64,000 nucleotides of DNA from G963674835 sp963674835 (GTDB lineage: Bacteria > Planctomycetota > Planctomycetia > Pirellulales > Thermoguttaceae), in assembly GCA_963674835.2 (NCBI GenBank), contig CAXXKC010000003.1, positions 1 through 64,000 of the forward strand, written 5' to 3'. Made by a program: the position numbers and the translations under genes. The notes beneath the pieces were generated by a model that saw only the letters and a program-made list of their open reading frames with translations, made no database searches and was not told the origin of the DNA. Positions 25,601 through 35,747 of this stretch are shown here, piece by piece. Within the stretch, counting starts at the first letter, position 1, and each line of letters opens with the position of its first letter.

Positions 25601-25642
25601 GCCGGTATTTACCGGCATTCTCGTCGTCATCACGTTGACGAC
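25601..25642. promoter_or_regulatory. Two adjacent inverted repeats in the SdsA-TonB receptor gap
   Basis: The 781-bp region between the two divergent genes has no credible gene. It contains GCCGGTA-TT-TACCGGC (25601-25616, extendable by one T-A pair) and GTCGTCA-TCACGT-TGACGAC (25623-25642). They lie 215-255 bp upstream of the receptor start and could be operators or an extragenic palindrome pair. Confidence 0.4.
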
Positions 25643-25856
25643 ATGTTGCTTCCGTCATATTCGCGCGTGCGCGGAGCAGTGCACAAAAGCCGTGTCACCC
25701 AATTGACCGATAGGGTCCAATGGCGGAGCGATTAGTCCGGAAGCATGACGGCTGCCTGCCTCGGCTGCCGGCACCGATACCCGCCGCCCCCCCTGCTGAC
25801 CCGATTTTAACCCAACCGCGGCTTCACAGAGGCTGCAGGGAGGAACCCGTCATCGC

Positions 25857-28004
25857 ATGCGATGCTCCAAGCCATATCTCTGCACGGGCACCTTGTGGAT
25901 CGCCGGACTGCTTTCGGCCGGCTGGCTGTTGACCATCTCCAGCGCGGGCGCCGCTGAGTCAGCGGCGAGCAATGCTGCCCAGGCGACCACCGGCGAGCCA
26001 AGGGCGTCCAGTCAAGTGAATGATCCGCAGGGGATCCTCGATCTGGACATCGACCAGTTGGCGCATGTTGACGTGGTGGCACCCTCGTTGAACATGGAGG
26101 TATCGACGGTTGACCGTCAAGAGAGCACGGTGGGCCGTACGGCGGCCGCCGTGTTCGTGATCACCAACGAAATGATCCGCCGGAGTGGTGCTCAGACGAT
26201 TCCCGATCTGCTGCGTCTGGCTCCCGGCGTGCAGGTGCAGCAGAACAACGCCAGCGAATGGTCCGTCAGCATCCGCGGCCTCAACGCGACCTTCTTCGAC
26301 AAGGCCCTCGTGCAGATCGACGGCCGTTGTGTCTATACGCCTATCTTCGGGGGCGTATTCTGGGACGTTCAAGACCTGGTGCTGGACGACATCGAGCGAA
26401 TCGAGGTGATTCGAGGACCCGGAAGTACGCTCTGGGGAGCGAACGCGGTCAACGGGATCATCAACATCATCACCAAGAAGACCAGCGAGACTCAGGGAGG
26501 TTATTTCAAGGGTGTGACAGGTACCGAGGAGCGCGGTATCACCACGGCGCGTTATGGCGGCAAGCTGGGTGACGACGCGACGTGGCGCGTTTACGGCAAG
26601 TGGTTTGACCGGGGCCCGAACTTTGACCCAGACGGAGACGCGTCGGACGATTGGCGTCAAGCACGTACCGGGTTTCGCATGGATTGGCAGCCCCGGCAGT
26701 CCGACGCCTTCACGCTGCAGGGCGACTACTACAACGGGGTCGACGGCGTTGAGGGCAATATGCCGAGCCTGACGTCGGCGCCGTCTTTATACGACCATTA
26801 CGTAGAAGACCGGCACGTGTCAGGGGGCAACATTCTCGGCCGTTGGACCCACGTCGTGGACAAGGACACGGACTGGTCGTTGCAGATGTACTACGACCGA
26901 ACGGAGCGCCACGATACGGAATTGCCTTTGGTGTGGGACACGGATACGATCGACCTCGATTTCCAATACCGGCTTCCCTTGGCATCCCGCCACGCCCTTA
27001 TTTGGGGGCTCGGCTATCGGAATTACGGCGACTATACGCGGGGCATTCCCATCGTGTTGGAACTGGACCCTGCCAAGAAGAACGACAACCTCTACAGTTT
27101 CTTCGTTCAGGACCAGATAGAAATCCGCGAGGACGTCTTCTACTTCACGGTCGGGTCGAAATTCGAGCACAACGACTATACGGGATTCGAAATCCAACCG
27201 ACGGTGCGGTTTCTCTGGACGCCCGACAAGAAGCACTGTATCTGGGGCGCCATCTCTCGCGCCGTTCAAACACCGACCCGGGTGATGGAAGCCATCAGCA
27301 AGATCGACGATCCGTTCTTCACCCAAGTGAATCCGTTTGGACAAGTGCCTGTGTTTCCAGTCTTCCACGGCACTTCCGCCGCCCAGTCGGCCGAGATGAT
27401 TGCGTATGAACTCGGGATGCGCGCCCAGCCGACCAAGTCGTTCTACTGGGACTTAGCGGTTTTCTACAACAATTACCGGAAGCTGCCGGGATTTTTAACG
27501 GGCACGCCAGAATTGGAATGGTTCGTACCGGACTGGCAGCCGGCGTTGTTCATTCCGATCGACGGCGTCTGCAATGTCCCCACCGAGACATACGGCTTCG
27601 AACTGGTCGCCGGATATGAGTTGAACGAGAACTGGGAGCTCCGCGGCGCGTATTCTTTTCTGCGCATGCTCGCGCATGAACCTGCCGGCGAGACGGCGTT
27701 TTGCTGGGAGGGGGCCAACGCGCGCAACGTGTACTACCTTTGGCTTTCCGGCGATCTCGGCAACCATTGGTCGGTCGACCTCATCGGCCGGTACTTCGAC
27801 ACCATACGTGCCCCGTTTGTTCCAATGTACTTCGTCGCAGACGTTCGCCTCGCATATCGACCAAGACCGAATCTTGAATGGGCTGTGGTTGGGCGGAATC
27901 TGCTCGAGGGGCCTCACCTGGAGACCAGCAACTCGGATCTCTTCGGTACGATTGATACCAAAGTGGAACCTGAGGTCTATGTTGGGGTTACTTATCGATT
28001 CTGA
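25857..28004 (+). CDS. TonB-dependent outer-membrane receptor
   Basis: 715 residues: a signal peptide (about 1-33), an N-terminal extension, a plug domain at about 95-215 (VFVITNEMIRRSGAQTIPDLLRLAPGVQV, SVSIRGLN, IERIEVIRGPGSTLWGANAVNGIINIIT), then a 22-strand-type barrel ending in Phe. It imports a ligand too large for porins using TonB energy. The plug resembles the siderophore/cobalamin class rather than SusC, and there is no SusD partner. AGGGAGGA lies about 14 bases before the ATG, rather far. Neighbours do not reveal the ligand; the divergent alkyl sulfatase may be coincidental. Confidence 0.92.
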   Translation: MRCSKPYLCTGTLWIAGLLSAGWLLTISSAGAAESAASNAAQATTGEPRASSQVNDPQGILDLDIDQLAHVDVVAPSLNMEVSTVDRQESTVGRTAAAVFVITNEMIRRSGAQTIPDLLRLAPGVQVQQNNASEWSVSIRGLNATFFDKALVQIDGRCVYTPIFGGVFWDVQDLVLDDIERIEVIRGPGSTLWGANAVNGIINIITKKTSETQGGYFKGVTGTEERGITTARYGGKLGDDATWRVYGKWFDRGPNFDPDGDASDDWRQARTGFRMDWQPRQSDAFTLQGDYYNGVDGVEGNMPSLTSAPSLYDHYVEDRHVSGGNILGRWTHVVDKDTDWSLQMYYDRTERHDTELPLVWDTDTIDLDFQYRLPLASRHALIWGLGYRNYGDYTRGIPIVLELDPAKKNDNLYSFFVQDQIEIREDVFYFTVGSKFEHNDYTGFEIQPTVRFLWTPDKKHCIWGAISRAVQTPTRVMEAISKIDDPFFTQVNPFGQVPVFPVFHGTSAAQSAEMIAYELGMRAQPTKSFYWDLAVFYNNYRKLPGFLTGTPELEWFVPDWQPALFIPIDGVCNVPTETYGFELVAGYELNENWELRGAYSFLRMLAHEPAGETAFCWEGANARNVYYLWLSGDLGNHWSVDLIGRYFDTIRAPFVPMYFVADVRLAYRPRPNLEWAVVGRNLLEGPHLETSNSDLFGTIDTKVEPEVYVGVTYRF

Positions 28005-28034
28005 ACGGGCTGGCGCCTGCTCTGGCAAGACGAG

Positions 28035-28210
28035 AATCGAAACGGGAGCGCAGCTAGTCGTTGACGGGACGGGCTGGATTGCCGGCGTGGCGAGAAGATC
28101 GCGGGTGGCTCGTGGTGGATTCCGCAGGAAAGACGCCTAGACTTGTTGCGCGCCCTGCGATCTGAGGGATGTTCCTAGTCGGGTACTTCAAATCGAAGAA
28201 TCTAGCTGCG
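28035..28210 (+). mobile_element. Miniature RAYT-derived element, copy B (deleted)
   Basis: Shares the 5' flank (AATCGAAACGGGAGCGCAG), the N-terminal codons (ARRSRVARGG) and the 3' flank with copies A and D, but with a larger internal deletion. It abuts the start of the downstream membrane protein gene and may carry its promoter. Confidence 0.6.
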
Positions 28211-28221
28211 ATATTGTCCTG

Positions 28222-29199
28222 ATGCGAATCGTACCCGTCCTAATGCTGCTGCTGCTAACGACCGTCTTGCCTGAGTTGCTCACCGGGAGCACGCCCTTGG
28301 TCGGCTTCCTGAACCCGGGTCTGCTTTTGTTCCTCGGTCTGGCATATGGGCTGGTGATCCTATTGATCCGAGAACTGGCCGTCCGTCATGATGTCGGGTT
28401 GCGTGGACTGATCTTCTTCGGGCTGGCGTACGGCATATTGAACGAAGGACTGCTTGCGAAGACTTTCATCACTCACAACGACTTGCCGGTCCGCGAATAC
28501 GATGCCTACGGCCTCTGGTTGGGCATCAGCGTCCCTTGGGCAGTATGTATCAGCACCTGGCATGGATTTGCATCCGTCGTATTCCCCATTTCGCTGACCC
28601 ATTTCTTCTTTCCGCGGTCGAGCCGAAGACCGTGGCTCAATCGCAAGGTGGCGATCACTCTGGGGGTCGTTGTGATCTTGCTCGCGAGCCTCTTCTTTCT
28701 GGGCACGTCACCCAAGGGCGTGAAAGGAATGCCTCTACAACTTGCGGTGATGCTCACAACGATGTTTGTCCTTGCTGTTCTGGGGCTTGTCTTCAAAGGG
28801 GCATTGTTGACCATTGCCGGATCTACGTGGTTCAAACCGATGCTCGTCGGACTGAGCGTTATCCTGCCCTTTCACTTTCTTGCGACCACAGCGGCATCGA
28901 AGATCAGCCCGGTCGTCTTCTTCCTGATCTTTGCCGGTATCTGCTATGCGTATGGTTGGACCTTGAAACGTTGCGGCTGGTTATCGCTTCCAGGGTTCCT
29001 GTACTTTGGGATCGGGTGGTATGCACAGAATGCGACGGTCTCCATTCTTATACGATTAGGCAATTCGCCGCTTGCCGTGACGGCAGCATTGGTCGATTCT
29101 CTGGTTCTGGGCCTGCTGTGTTGGCAGATTCGACGGAACGCTCATGCGCTCTGCGGAGTGCCTCTTACTGCGGCGGGGGAGGAAGGCTTGTCGAAATGA
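28222..29199 (+). CDS. Polytopic membrane protein of unknown function
   Basis: 325 residues with about nine or ten predicted membrane helices spread over the whole length. Polar residues inside helices include RELAVRH, ILNEGLLAKT and WHGFAS, a spacing loosely reminiscent of CPBP-type intramembrane proteases, but the diagnostic EExxxR motif is absent, so no function is assigned. The ATG at 28222 has no clear ribosome-binding site because the miniature RAYT repeat ends just before it; ATG at 28243 is an alternative. It stands alone. Confidence 0.7.
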   Translation: MRIVPVLMLLLLTTVLPELLTGSTPLVGFLNPGLLLFLGLAYGLVILLIRELAVRHDVGLRGLIFFGLAYGILNEGLLAKTFITHNDLPVREYDAYGLWLGISVPWAVCISTWHGFASVVFPISLTHFFFPRSSRRPWLNRKVAITLGVVVILLASLFFLGTSPKGVKGMPLQLAVMLTTMFVLAVLGLVFKGALLTIAGSTWFKPMLVGLSVILPFHFLATTAASKISPVVFFLIFAGICYAYGWTLKRCGWLSLPGFLYFGIGWYAQNATVSILIRLGNSPLAVTAALVDSLVLGLLCWQIRRNAHALCGVPLTAAGEEGLSK

Positions 29200-29495
29200 C
29201 GTTGGAGTGATCCTGCGGCCGACGGTTTCTTGCGGATACAGAGAGTTGCCCCCGACCTTCCTCTCCAGAGGCGCCAAGAGACGTTTTGCGGGTCAGAATC
29301 CCAGCGAAGATTGACTTTGTGACAATCACTGGGCTGATCGCTCAATGGACGACGCTGCCACGATTGCGGCGATTCTTTTCGCGCGCGGGCGTCGGTAGCG
29401 TGGTCTGGCCCAGGGGTTGTGAGAAACGGACCGGCGCTGAAGACCGGTCAGGAATCCGGTGCGATTCTGCCTGAGGAGCACACCGCTCGGCGCCA

Positions 29496-30365
29496 TCAAC
29501 GGGATTGGTCCGCGCCATCGCGACGCATCGCCATAGGACGGTTGGGAACGGTTGGGTGTTTCGAGGAAAGCTGTTGGTGGCAACTGTTGCACCGCATCTT
29601 TCCAACCGTGTCGTGAAGTTCCCTCCCATGGCAGGACGTACAGGACTGAACCTCCGCACTGAGACCGCTGAACTTGCACGGTTCGCAGAGATTGGCGTTG
29701 AGGAGTTCCACGACCTTGACGGCAACATCGGCGGTCAATCGCCCGCATCGCTCTTTCCTCTCTGGAGCGTCCGCGGCGTCTCCCGACACCTCGCACCATT
29801 TGCCGACGGATACGTGGCACAAGACCGATCCAGAGCTCGATTTCGGTATTGCCAGAGAATCGTTCTCGGCCTCGGGAGAATAGGTGGGCAACTCGGCAGT
29901 TTCGTACCAGGTGAACAATTGCGAGATGAGGTTCTCGCACCGCTGCTTATCCTGTTCAAAGAGGCCCAGGACGGCCGCGCCGCCGTTCAGTGTGCCGCAA
30001 AGCGAGCCCCAATGCCCCACTCCGCCGGCCCCGTACCTGAGCATGTGAAACGGGAAGGACTCAAAGGGGCCTTGGTGCTGCTTGGCCAGAACTTTCAGAA
30101 TGCCGCCGAACACACCGTACATGCACCCGCCTTCGGGATAGAGCCGATAGGCCTCTTCGGCAACGGCACTGGGAGTCACGGTTCTATAAGACCAAGGGGA
30201 AGGCTGCGTCGCAGCCTGGAGTGCGTTCTGCAGCGGTTGCTGGGCCGGTGCTTGCGGCTCCTGCGGCGATGCGGCGCGAAGCACCTCTGCGCACCCAGCC
30301 AATAGCCCCAGACCGGCCGCCAAGCCGGCTGATCCGAGAATTTCGCGACGCGTCGTAGTCTTCAT
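29496..30365 (-). CDS. Exported di-haem split-Soret-like cytochrome c (C_GCAxxG_C_C type)
   Basis: 289 residues. The N-terminus MKTTTRREILGSAGLAAGLGL is a Tat signal ending in a lipobox (LLAGC), so it is probably an exported lipoprotein. A central domain contains GGCMYGVFGGILKVL and downstream cysteines, as in the C_GCAxxG_C_C redox family. The C-terminus has two CxxCH haem sites (CTSCH and CNSCH). This combination matches split-Soret cytochrome c described from Desulfovibrio. ATG 30365 begins the signal; 54 further residues upstream are rejected. No redox partner gene is adjacent, so its electron donor is unknown. Confidence 0.75.
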   Translation of the reverse strand: MKTTTRREILGSAGLAAGLGLLAGCAEVLRAASPQEPQAPAQQPLQNALQAATQPSPWSYRTVTPSAVAEEAYRLYPEGGCMYGVFGGILKVLAKQHQGPFESFPFHMLRYGAGGVGHWGSLCGTLNGGAAVLGLFEQDKQRCENLISQLFTWYETAELPTYSPEAENDSLAIPKSSSGSVLCHVSVGKWCEVSGDAADAPERKERCGRLTADVAVKVVELLNANLCEPCKFSGLSAEVQSCTSCHGRELHDTVGKMRCNSCHQQLSSKHPTVPNRPMAMRRDGADQSR

Positions 30366-30653
30366 GGGTGATCCCGGACGATGAAGTGGTGGTAGGGAGG
30401 GTTGGCACACGATTCGTCGATGGCAGGGGTGCGCCGCGAAGACGAGTCTCTTCGGCGCACAAATGCATGAGTTACCGCGGAATCGTGTGCGGCAGGCAGG
30501 CCAAGCACGATCGTGAGGCGGCGCCACCCATTAGGTGCAACCGAGGCCGCCGCTTGGGCTGGCCCATCGGCCATCCCGTTTCTCGTTTCGTCCATTCCGC
30601 CTCACCCAATAGTATATGCGATTGTTCCCGATTGCGAAACAGCGGCGCAAAAA

Positions 30654-30912
30654 ATGAACGACCACCGCGAGTGGTTGTGGGCGTTCGTACGTTACGAAGG
30701 GGTCGAGCCGACAGACAATGTGGGCGAGCGGTCGCTGCGTCCTGCACTCGCCTGGCACGCAGAGCGCCGGCAGCAGCCGGTTCGTCGAGATGGTTTTGCC
30801 GGTGATCGAGACCCGCCGCCAACAGCGTCACCACGCCTTTGCCTTCGTCACCGCGGCTGTCGAAGCCCATCTCGCCCATGAATCAGCCCCTGCACTGCTT
30901 TCCAGGGTGTGA
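30654..30912 (+). pseudogene. IS66-family transposase C-terminal remnant (frameshifted)
   Basis: One frame reads EWLWAFVRYEGVEPTDNVGERSLRP. After a shift near 30760 a second frame reads SRFVEMVLPVIETRRQQRHHAFAFVTAAVEAHLA. Together they match the conserved end of IS66 transposases (VEPTNNxxER...RFVExxLTVxxTCRQQ...AFxxL). No terminal repeats or accessory genes remain. The rest of the 850-bp gap (30366-31217) holds nothing else recognisable. Confidence 0.75.
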
Positions 30913-31217
30913 AGGGTTACTCCGAGTGGATCATCCGGCTGTCGTAGCAGCTAGGCTCATGGGGACCGATCCACACAAATGCAAGAGCGGCCGCGGGCGA
31001 AGGCCGTCAGCCAATTGTGTGATATACGCCAGTGTGTTACCATCGGTCTTCCGCGGTCCCATTCAAAGGCAAGCTTGCGCCGGTGCGTGTGAGCATTTCG
31101 TCGTGCCGTTTGAGTCTGGTATAATGAGGTGGCGTTTCGTGCGGTTTCGGCATCCTGCGCATTCGTGCGTTGTGTGCGTCTCGCCCAGCCATCTTGCCTT
31201 ATAGCATGGGATAAGTC

Positions 31218-33470
31218 ATGAAGCCCGGGAGATCTTTGCTGAACTTGCTTGTCATGGTGTATCCCGCGCTGGTTGTGGCCGGCACGACCGCCGTGGTGGT
31301 TGCCGCCGACGTGACGACTCCCACCGCCGACCGTACCGCCGCCAACCGCGATTCGAATGTGCAGAACGCCGCGGCATGGGATGTTGCTAGCGACACGTGG
31401 GTGGCCACCGACGCGCTCGGTCGAAGTCTGCCAACGGCGGAGCAAGTGAGATCGCCGCGTTCGGACAAGTTCGTCGGCGTTTTCTATTTTCTCTGGCTCG
31501 GTCGGCACGGCGACGCGGGCCCGTTTGACATTTCGAAGATTTTGGCCAAGGATCCGGCGGCGATCGGCGACCCGAAGAACCCGCTGTGGGGACCGCTTTA
31601 TGCGCCGCATCATTGGGGCGAGTCGATTTTCAGCTACTATCGCTCCGATGACGAGAGCGTGCTTCGCAAGCATGCGCAGATGCTAGGGGAGGCCGGCGTC
31701 GACGTCGTGATCTTCGACGTGACCAATCAGTTGACCTATCCGGAAAGCTGGCGGGCGTTGTGCCGGGTCTTCGACGAATCGCGGCGTGCCGGCAATCGCG
31801 TACCGCAGATCGCATTCCTTTGCCCATTCGGCGAACCTCGCAAGGTGGTGCATGAACTGTGGGATCAGCTTTATGGCAAGAATGTCTGTCCGGAGCTTTG
31901 GTTTCGTTGGCATGGGAAGCCATTGATCATGGCCGATCCCGCAATGTTGGATGAGTCCATTGTCCGGGCGGAAAAGAATACGGCCGTCGAACTGGCGACG
32001 GGCCACACTTTGGGTCAGACGTTCACGGTCGCCAAGCCATTTCGCGACGTTGGCGGGATGTTGGCCACGTGGCGAGAGACCGGTTCGGCTGTCACGATGT
32101 CGCTGTATCAGGATGGGCCGCAAGGAAAACGGCTAGCGTCTTCTCGTTTCACTGACGTGGCCGACAACGGTTGGCTGCTGCTGGACCTTCACACGCCGCA
32201 ACCGGCGGGAACCTATTATGTCGAAATCTCAGCGCCCAAGGGAAAGGTCGGCTGGTGGAGCCATAGCAAGGACGTTTTGCCAGGCGGAAGCGCGTTGGCC
32301 GACGGCGCCGCAGTTGCCGGAGGTCGAACGTTGCGCATCGGCATTGCCGACGAGAAGACGAGCCAGATTCACCAGTTCTTCACGTTCCGCAAGCCGCAGC
32401 CCGACTACTTCTGCGGACCGCGGGGATTGGGTGAATGGGGCTGGCTGGAAGTCACGCCACAGCATGCGTTTTCCCAAGTCGCCGGCGTGCCAGAGCAAAT
32501 GACCGTGGGCGTGGCCCAAAATGCCGTCGACGGGAAGCTCAGCGTGTTGAGCAATCCGCGCTCCTGCGGCCGCAGCTTTCACGACGGCAGGGAACCGGGC
32601 CCCGAAGGTCAGGACACCACCGGACGCAACTTCACCGAGCAGTGGGAGCGTGCGCTGAGCATCGACCCGCCGTTCATCTTCATCACCGGCTGGAACGAAT
32701 GGATCGCCGGACGTTTTGACATTCACGCGCCTTTCTATCAGCCTGGGCCGGTGACGTTTGTCGACGAGTTCGACATGGAATACAGTCGCGACATCGAGCC
32801 GATGCAAGGCGGGCATGGGGACAACTATTACTATCAGATGATCGCGAACATTCGCCGATACAAGGGCGTGCGGCCCCTGCCGTCGATCGAATCTCGGCCG
32901 ATCGCTATTGACGGGAAGTTCGACGATTGGCGGGACGTCCGGCCTGAGTTCCGCGATACCATCGCCGACCCCGTGCATCGCGATTTTGCCGGCTGGGGCA
33001 AGGACGTGCGGTACGTCAATCAAACGGGCCGCAACGACATCGTCGCCTCGAAGCTCAGCTATGACGAACAGAACGTCCATTTCTATGTACGCACCCGTGA
33101 GAAGCTGACGCCGGTTAGTGATCCAAACTGGATGCTCCTATTTATCGACGTCGATGGCGACCCGAAGACGGGCTGGCTGGGCTACGACTTCGTGATCAAC
33201 CGGGAGGTTGGCGGCGATGGAGTCACTTCTTTGCAGCGCAACGTCGACGGGAAGTACACCTGGGGGCCAGCTCAGAAAGTCAGCTATCGCACGGTGGGCA
33301 ACGAGCTCGAACTGGCCGTGCCGTGGAATCTGTTGGGAACTAAACGGCCGGCCGCGCTCGATTTCAAATGGGCCGACAACATCCAGCAAACCGGCGACTG
33401 GCCGGACTTCACCGTCAATGGCGACGCCGCCCCGAACGACCGCTTCAACTACCGCGCACGGATGAAGTAG
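31218..33470 (+). CDS. Exported GH71/GH99-like glycosidase with C-terminal CBM9-like domain
   Basis: 750 residues. An N-terminal signal region (LLNLLVMVYPALVVAGTTAVVVAA) is followed by a TIM-barrel domain at about 80-500 of the GH71/99-like group: VGVFYFLWLGRHG, LGEAGVDVVIFDVTN, and late FIFITGWNEWIAGRF. An inserted beta domain at about 255-370 interrupts the barrel. Residues about 560-750 resemble a CBM9-like carbohydrate-binding domain (IDGKFDDW, DVDGDPKTGWLGYDF). The probable role is cleavage of an extracellular polysaccharide or glycoprotein glycan; the substrate is unknown. It may act with the neighbouring minus-strand beta-helix and GH106 proteins. Confidence 0.72.
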   Translation: MKPGRSLLNLLVMVYPALVVAGTTAVVVAADVTTPTADRTAANRDSNVQNAAAWDVASDTWVATDALGRSLPTAEQVRSPRSDKFVGVFYFLWLGRHGDAGPFDISKILAKDPAAIGDPKNPLWGPLYAPHHWGESIFSYYRSDDESVLRKHAQMLGEAGVDVVIFDVTNQLTYPESWRALCRVFDESRRAGNRVPQIAFLCPFGEPRKVVHELWDQLYGKNVCPELWFRWHGKPLIMADPAMLDESIVRAEKNTAVELATGHTLGQTFTVAKPFRDVGGMLATWRETGSAVTMSLYQDGPQGKRLASSRFTDVADNGWLLLDLHTPQPAGTYYVEISAPKGKVGWWSHSKDVLPGGSALADGAAVAGGRTLRIGIADEKTSQIHQFFTFRKPQPDYFCGPRGLGEWGWLEVTPQHAFSQVAGVPEQMTVGVAQNAVDGKLSVLSNPRSCGRSFHDGREPGPEGQDTTGRNFTEQWERALSIDPPFIFITGWNEWIAGRFDIHAPFYQPGPVTFVDEFDMEYSRDIEPMQGGHGDNYYYQMIANIRRYKGVRPLPSIESRPIAIDGKFDDWRDVRPEFRDTIADPVHRDFAGWGKDVRYVNQTGRNDIVASKLSYDEQNVHFYVRTREKLTPVSDPNWMLLFIDVDGDPKTGWLGYDFVINREVGGDGVTSLQRNVDGKYTWGPAQKVSYRTVGNELELAVPWNLLGTKRPAALDFKWADNIQQTGDWPDFTVNGDAAPNDRFNYRARMK

Positions 33471-33599
33471 AACTCGCAAGCTGTCTTGTCATCTGCTCCG
33501 TTCAAACGGCAGTGTAGCTGCTCGTCTTTGCGGCGACCAGAATGGCAAGCTTCTCTGGTGCGTGTCGCACTTAACTGTAACGTTTACGACGGCGTGTTT

Positions 33600-35747
33600 C
33601 TACGGTTCCGAAGGTGCCCCGTACGGCCAGTTTTCCTTCGGCACAACGGGACGCAGCGCATTCTGAACGAGCCCCATCTTCTCGATCAGAATCGGCTGGA
33701 AGCCCGGCAGTTTCGCAAACACTTCGGAATCCTTCTTGAGGCGGAAGTCGCCTTGCGCGGGATTGACGAAACCGGGATCGCGGTCGGTGACCCAATTGTC
33801 TTCCGGGCCAACCTGCCAGTTGCCGCTCTTGACGTCGGCGCACATGACGAGAACATTGCGGACCGCCCGGCTGACCCGCGGCTGACCCGGCTGCGGGTTC
33901 ATGAAGCCCACCAGAGCCGGATAGTGAGTGGTGTAGGGCGGCTTGGTGATGTCGACTTCCTTAAGGAGGCGTTCTTGCCAGAAACAGTCCAGTCCGCCGT
34001 CGATGGCCGCTTTCCATCGCTTGTCGTTCCAAGGGGCGGAGCCGAGGGCGCGTTTGCACTCGATGAAGATGTTGTTCTCGGCCAGGATATCGTGGCCGCC
34101 GTGGGAGAAGACGGTACCGAATGAACCTTTGCCCGGCTCGCCGCAACGGAAGAACACGTTGCCAAAAACGATGTCGCCGCCGTCGCCATCGTCGAAATAG
34201 ACGGCCGCGTTGCCGTGCCCCATGGGACTGCCGATGTTGTGCCAGAAGTTGTAGCGAATGAGGTTGCCGCGGCACGAAGGATTGCGGCCTTTGTAGAACG
34301 CTCCGCAGTCGTCCGTTTCCATGCAGACGTGGTGGACGATGTTGTACTCGAACACGTGGTCGTTGCCGCCGACGCCGATCGCCTGGTGCGGAGCGTCGTG
34401 GATCAGGTTGTGCGCTCCGTGATTGCCGACCCCCTGGAGCATCAGCGCATAGGAACCGGTCGGTTTGTGGATCGAGAATCGCCAGATATGGTTATTGACC
34501 GCCTCGTGACCGGCGGGCGTCAGCGTTTTTCGGTCGCCGCCGGCCAGCAGGATTCCCCCCGTTCCCGTGTCGTGAACGTCGCAGGCTTCGACCACGTGCT
34601 TGGTTCCACCCGACACACGGATGCCGAGGCCTCGCGTGTTGTGGACTTCACACGCCTGGATGCGAACGTCGCTGCCGCCGCTCACCTGAATGCCGTCGCT
34701 CAGGGTGGCTTCGACGGTGAATCCACGCAAGCGGATGCCGACGGCCTCGTTGATGGCGACCACCGGTGCCTTCAAGGTGGAGATCGTGACCTGTGTGCCC
34801 GCCAATGCGGCCGGCGGCCAGAAGTAGAGCACTGCGGCCGTGCCGTCGATGAAGTACTCGCCCGGGCTGTCCAGTTCCTCCAACAAGTTGAGTGCGTAGT
34901 AGCGCCGCGGGGAGGGGTTTCGTTGCTCGATGCCATAGACGGACGGGGCAGCCAACTCGATCCGGTGCTGCTTTTGATCGATCGACTTCACCTGGATAAC
35001 CTCGGAGTACCAATCGAAGGCCCAGTAGCCGTGGAGCCAGACACCCGCCTCCACGTTCCACCGGGACGGACGATCGCCCGAGTATTCAAACACGCCGCCT
35101 TCGGTACCTTTCTCACCGACACGAGGAACCGCGCCCGGGGCGATGATCTTGGCGATGGTGGCCCATCCATCGTTCGGCCAGCGGGCCAGTGTCATGCGCT
35201 GTTGGCCGAAGAAGAGCTCCGGCGCGTCGGGCGTGCCCTGATACTTCACCGGAAAACTTCCCAGCCCGGTGATGCCGAGCGCACGAAGATCGGTCTGGAC
35301 GACATGCCCTCGCGCGGCCGGATCCAGACGCCCGAGCACCTCGGCGTTGGTGACCGGCTGAAAGGCCTCGGTCGGCACGATCTGCCCACCGGCCAGCACG
35401 ACCTTCTCGCCCGGCCGTGCCTCGTACACGATCGGCGCTGCGTTTGTGCCAGAATCCTGGGCCTCGAGCGCGAACGTCCTGGCCAAGGGATAGAACCCGC
35501 CGCACACCACAACCCGGATGCCCTGGTCGGCATTGCCTGCGGCCGCCTTCCATTTCCGAATCTCGTCCCGGGCCCGTTCCAGGGTTCGGAAGGGCCCATC
35601 CGTCTTCTCGGCGTTTGGCTGCGCGGTTGTTCCCGACCAAGCATCGTTCCCGTTCGTCGCAACGAACAACGTAGCCTCGGCCGCCGGAAGGGTGGCGGAC
35701 GTCAATGCCAGGGCCAATCCAAGGAAAAGGACGACAGGAGTGCGCAT
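33600..35747 (-). CDS. Exported right-handed parallel beta-helix protein
   Basis: 715 residues. A signal peptide (MRTPVVLFLGLALALTSATLPAAEA) is followed by ATLFVATNGNDAWSGT and PFRTLERARDEIRKW, the usual opening of secreted beta-helix proteins. Successive helix rungs appear at about 350-560 (IRLRGFTVEATLSDGIQVSGG, IQACEVHNTRGLGIRVSGG, VEACDVHDTGTGGILLAGG). Such folds include polysaccharide lyases and hydrolases of uronate or rhamnogalacturonan polymers. ATG 35747 has GAGGAA upstream; 170 upstream residues of the longer frame lack coding character. It lies 568 bp downstream of the GH106 gene on the same strand, so both may serve one polysaccharide. Confidence 0.8.
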   Translation of the reverse strand: MRTPVVLFLGLALALTSATLPAAEATLFVATNGNDAWSGTTAQPNAEKTDGPFRTLERARDEIRKWKAAAGNADQGIRVVVCGGFYPLARTFALEAQDSGTNAAPIVYEARPGEKVVLAGGQIVPTEAFQPVTNAEVLGRLDPAARGHVVQTDLRALGITGLGSFPVKYQGTPDAPELFFGQQRMTLARWPNDGWATIAKIIAPGAVPRVGEKGTEGGVFEYSGDRPSRWNVEAGVWLHGYWAFDWYSEVIQVKSIDQKQHRIELAAPSVYGIEQRNPSPRRYYALNLLEELDSPGEYFIDGTAAVLYFWPPAALAGTQVTISTLKAPVVAINEAVGIRLRGFTVEATLSDGIQVSGGSDVRIQACEVHNTRGLGIRVSGGTKHVVEACDVHDTGTGGILLAGGDRKTLTPAGHEAVNNHIWRFSIHKPTGSYALMLQGVGNHGAHNLIHDAPHQAIGVGGNDHVFEYNIVHHVCMETDDCGAFYKGRNPSCRGNLIRYNFWHNIGSPMGHGNAAVYFDDGDGGDIVFGNVFFRCGEPGKGSFGTVFSHGGHDILAENNIFIECKRALGSAPWNDKRWKAAIDGGLDCFWQERLLKEVDITKPPYTTHYPALVGFMNPQPGQPRVSRAVRNVLVMCADVKSGNWQVGPEDNWVTDRDPGFVNPAQGDFRLKKDSEVFAKLPGFQPILIEKMGLVQNALRPVVPKENWPYGAPSEP

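Noticed and set aside
28222..29199. CPBP-type intramembrane protease assignment for the polytopic membrane protein
   Set aside because: The diagnostic EExxxR motif is absent and the remaining His/Glu residues do not fit the spacing well.
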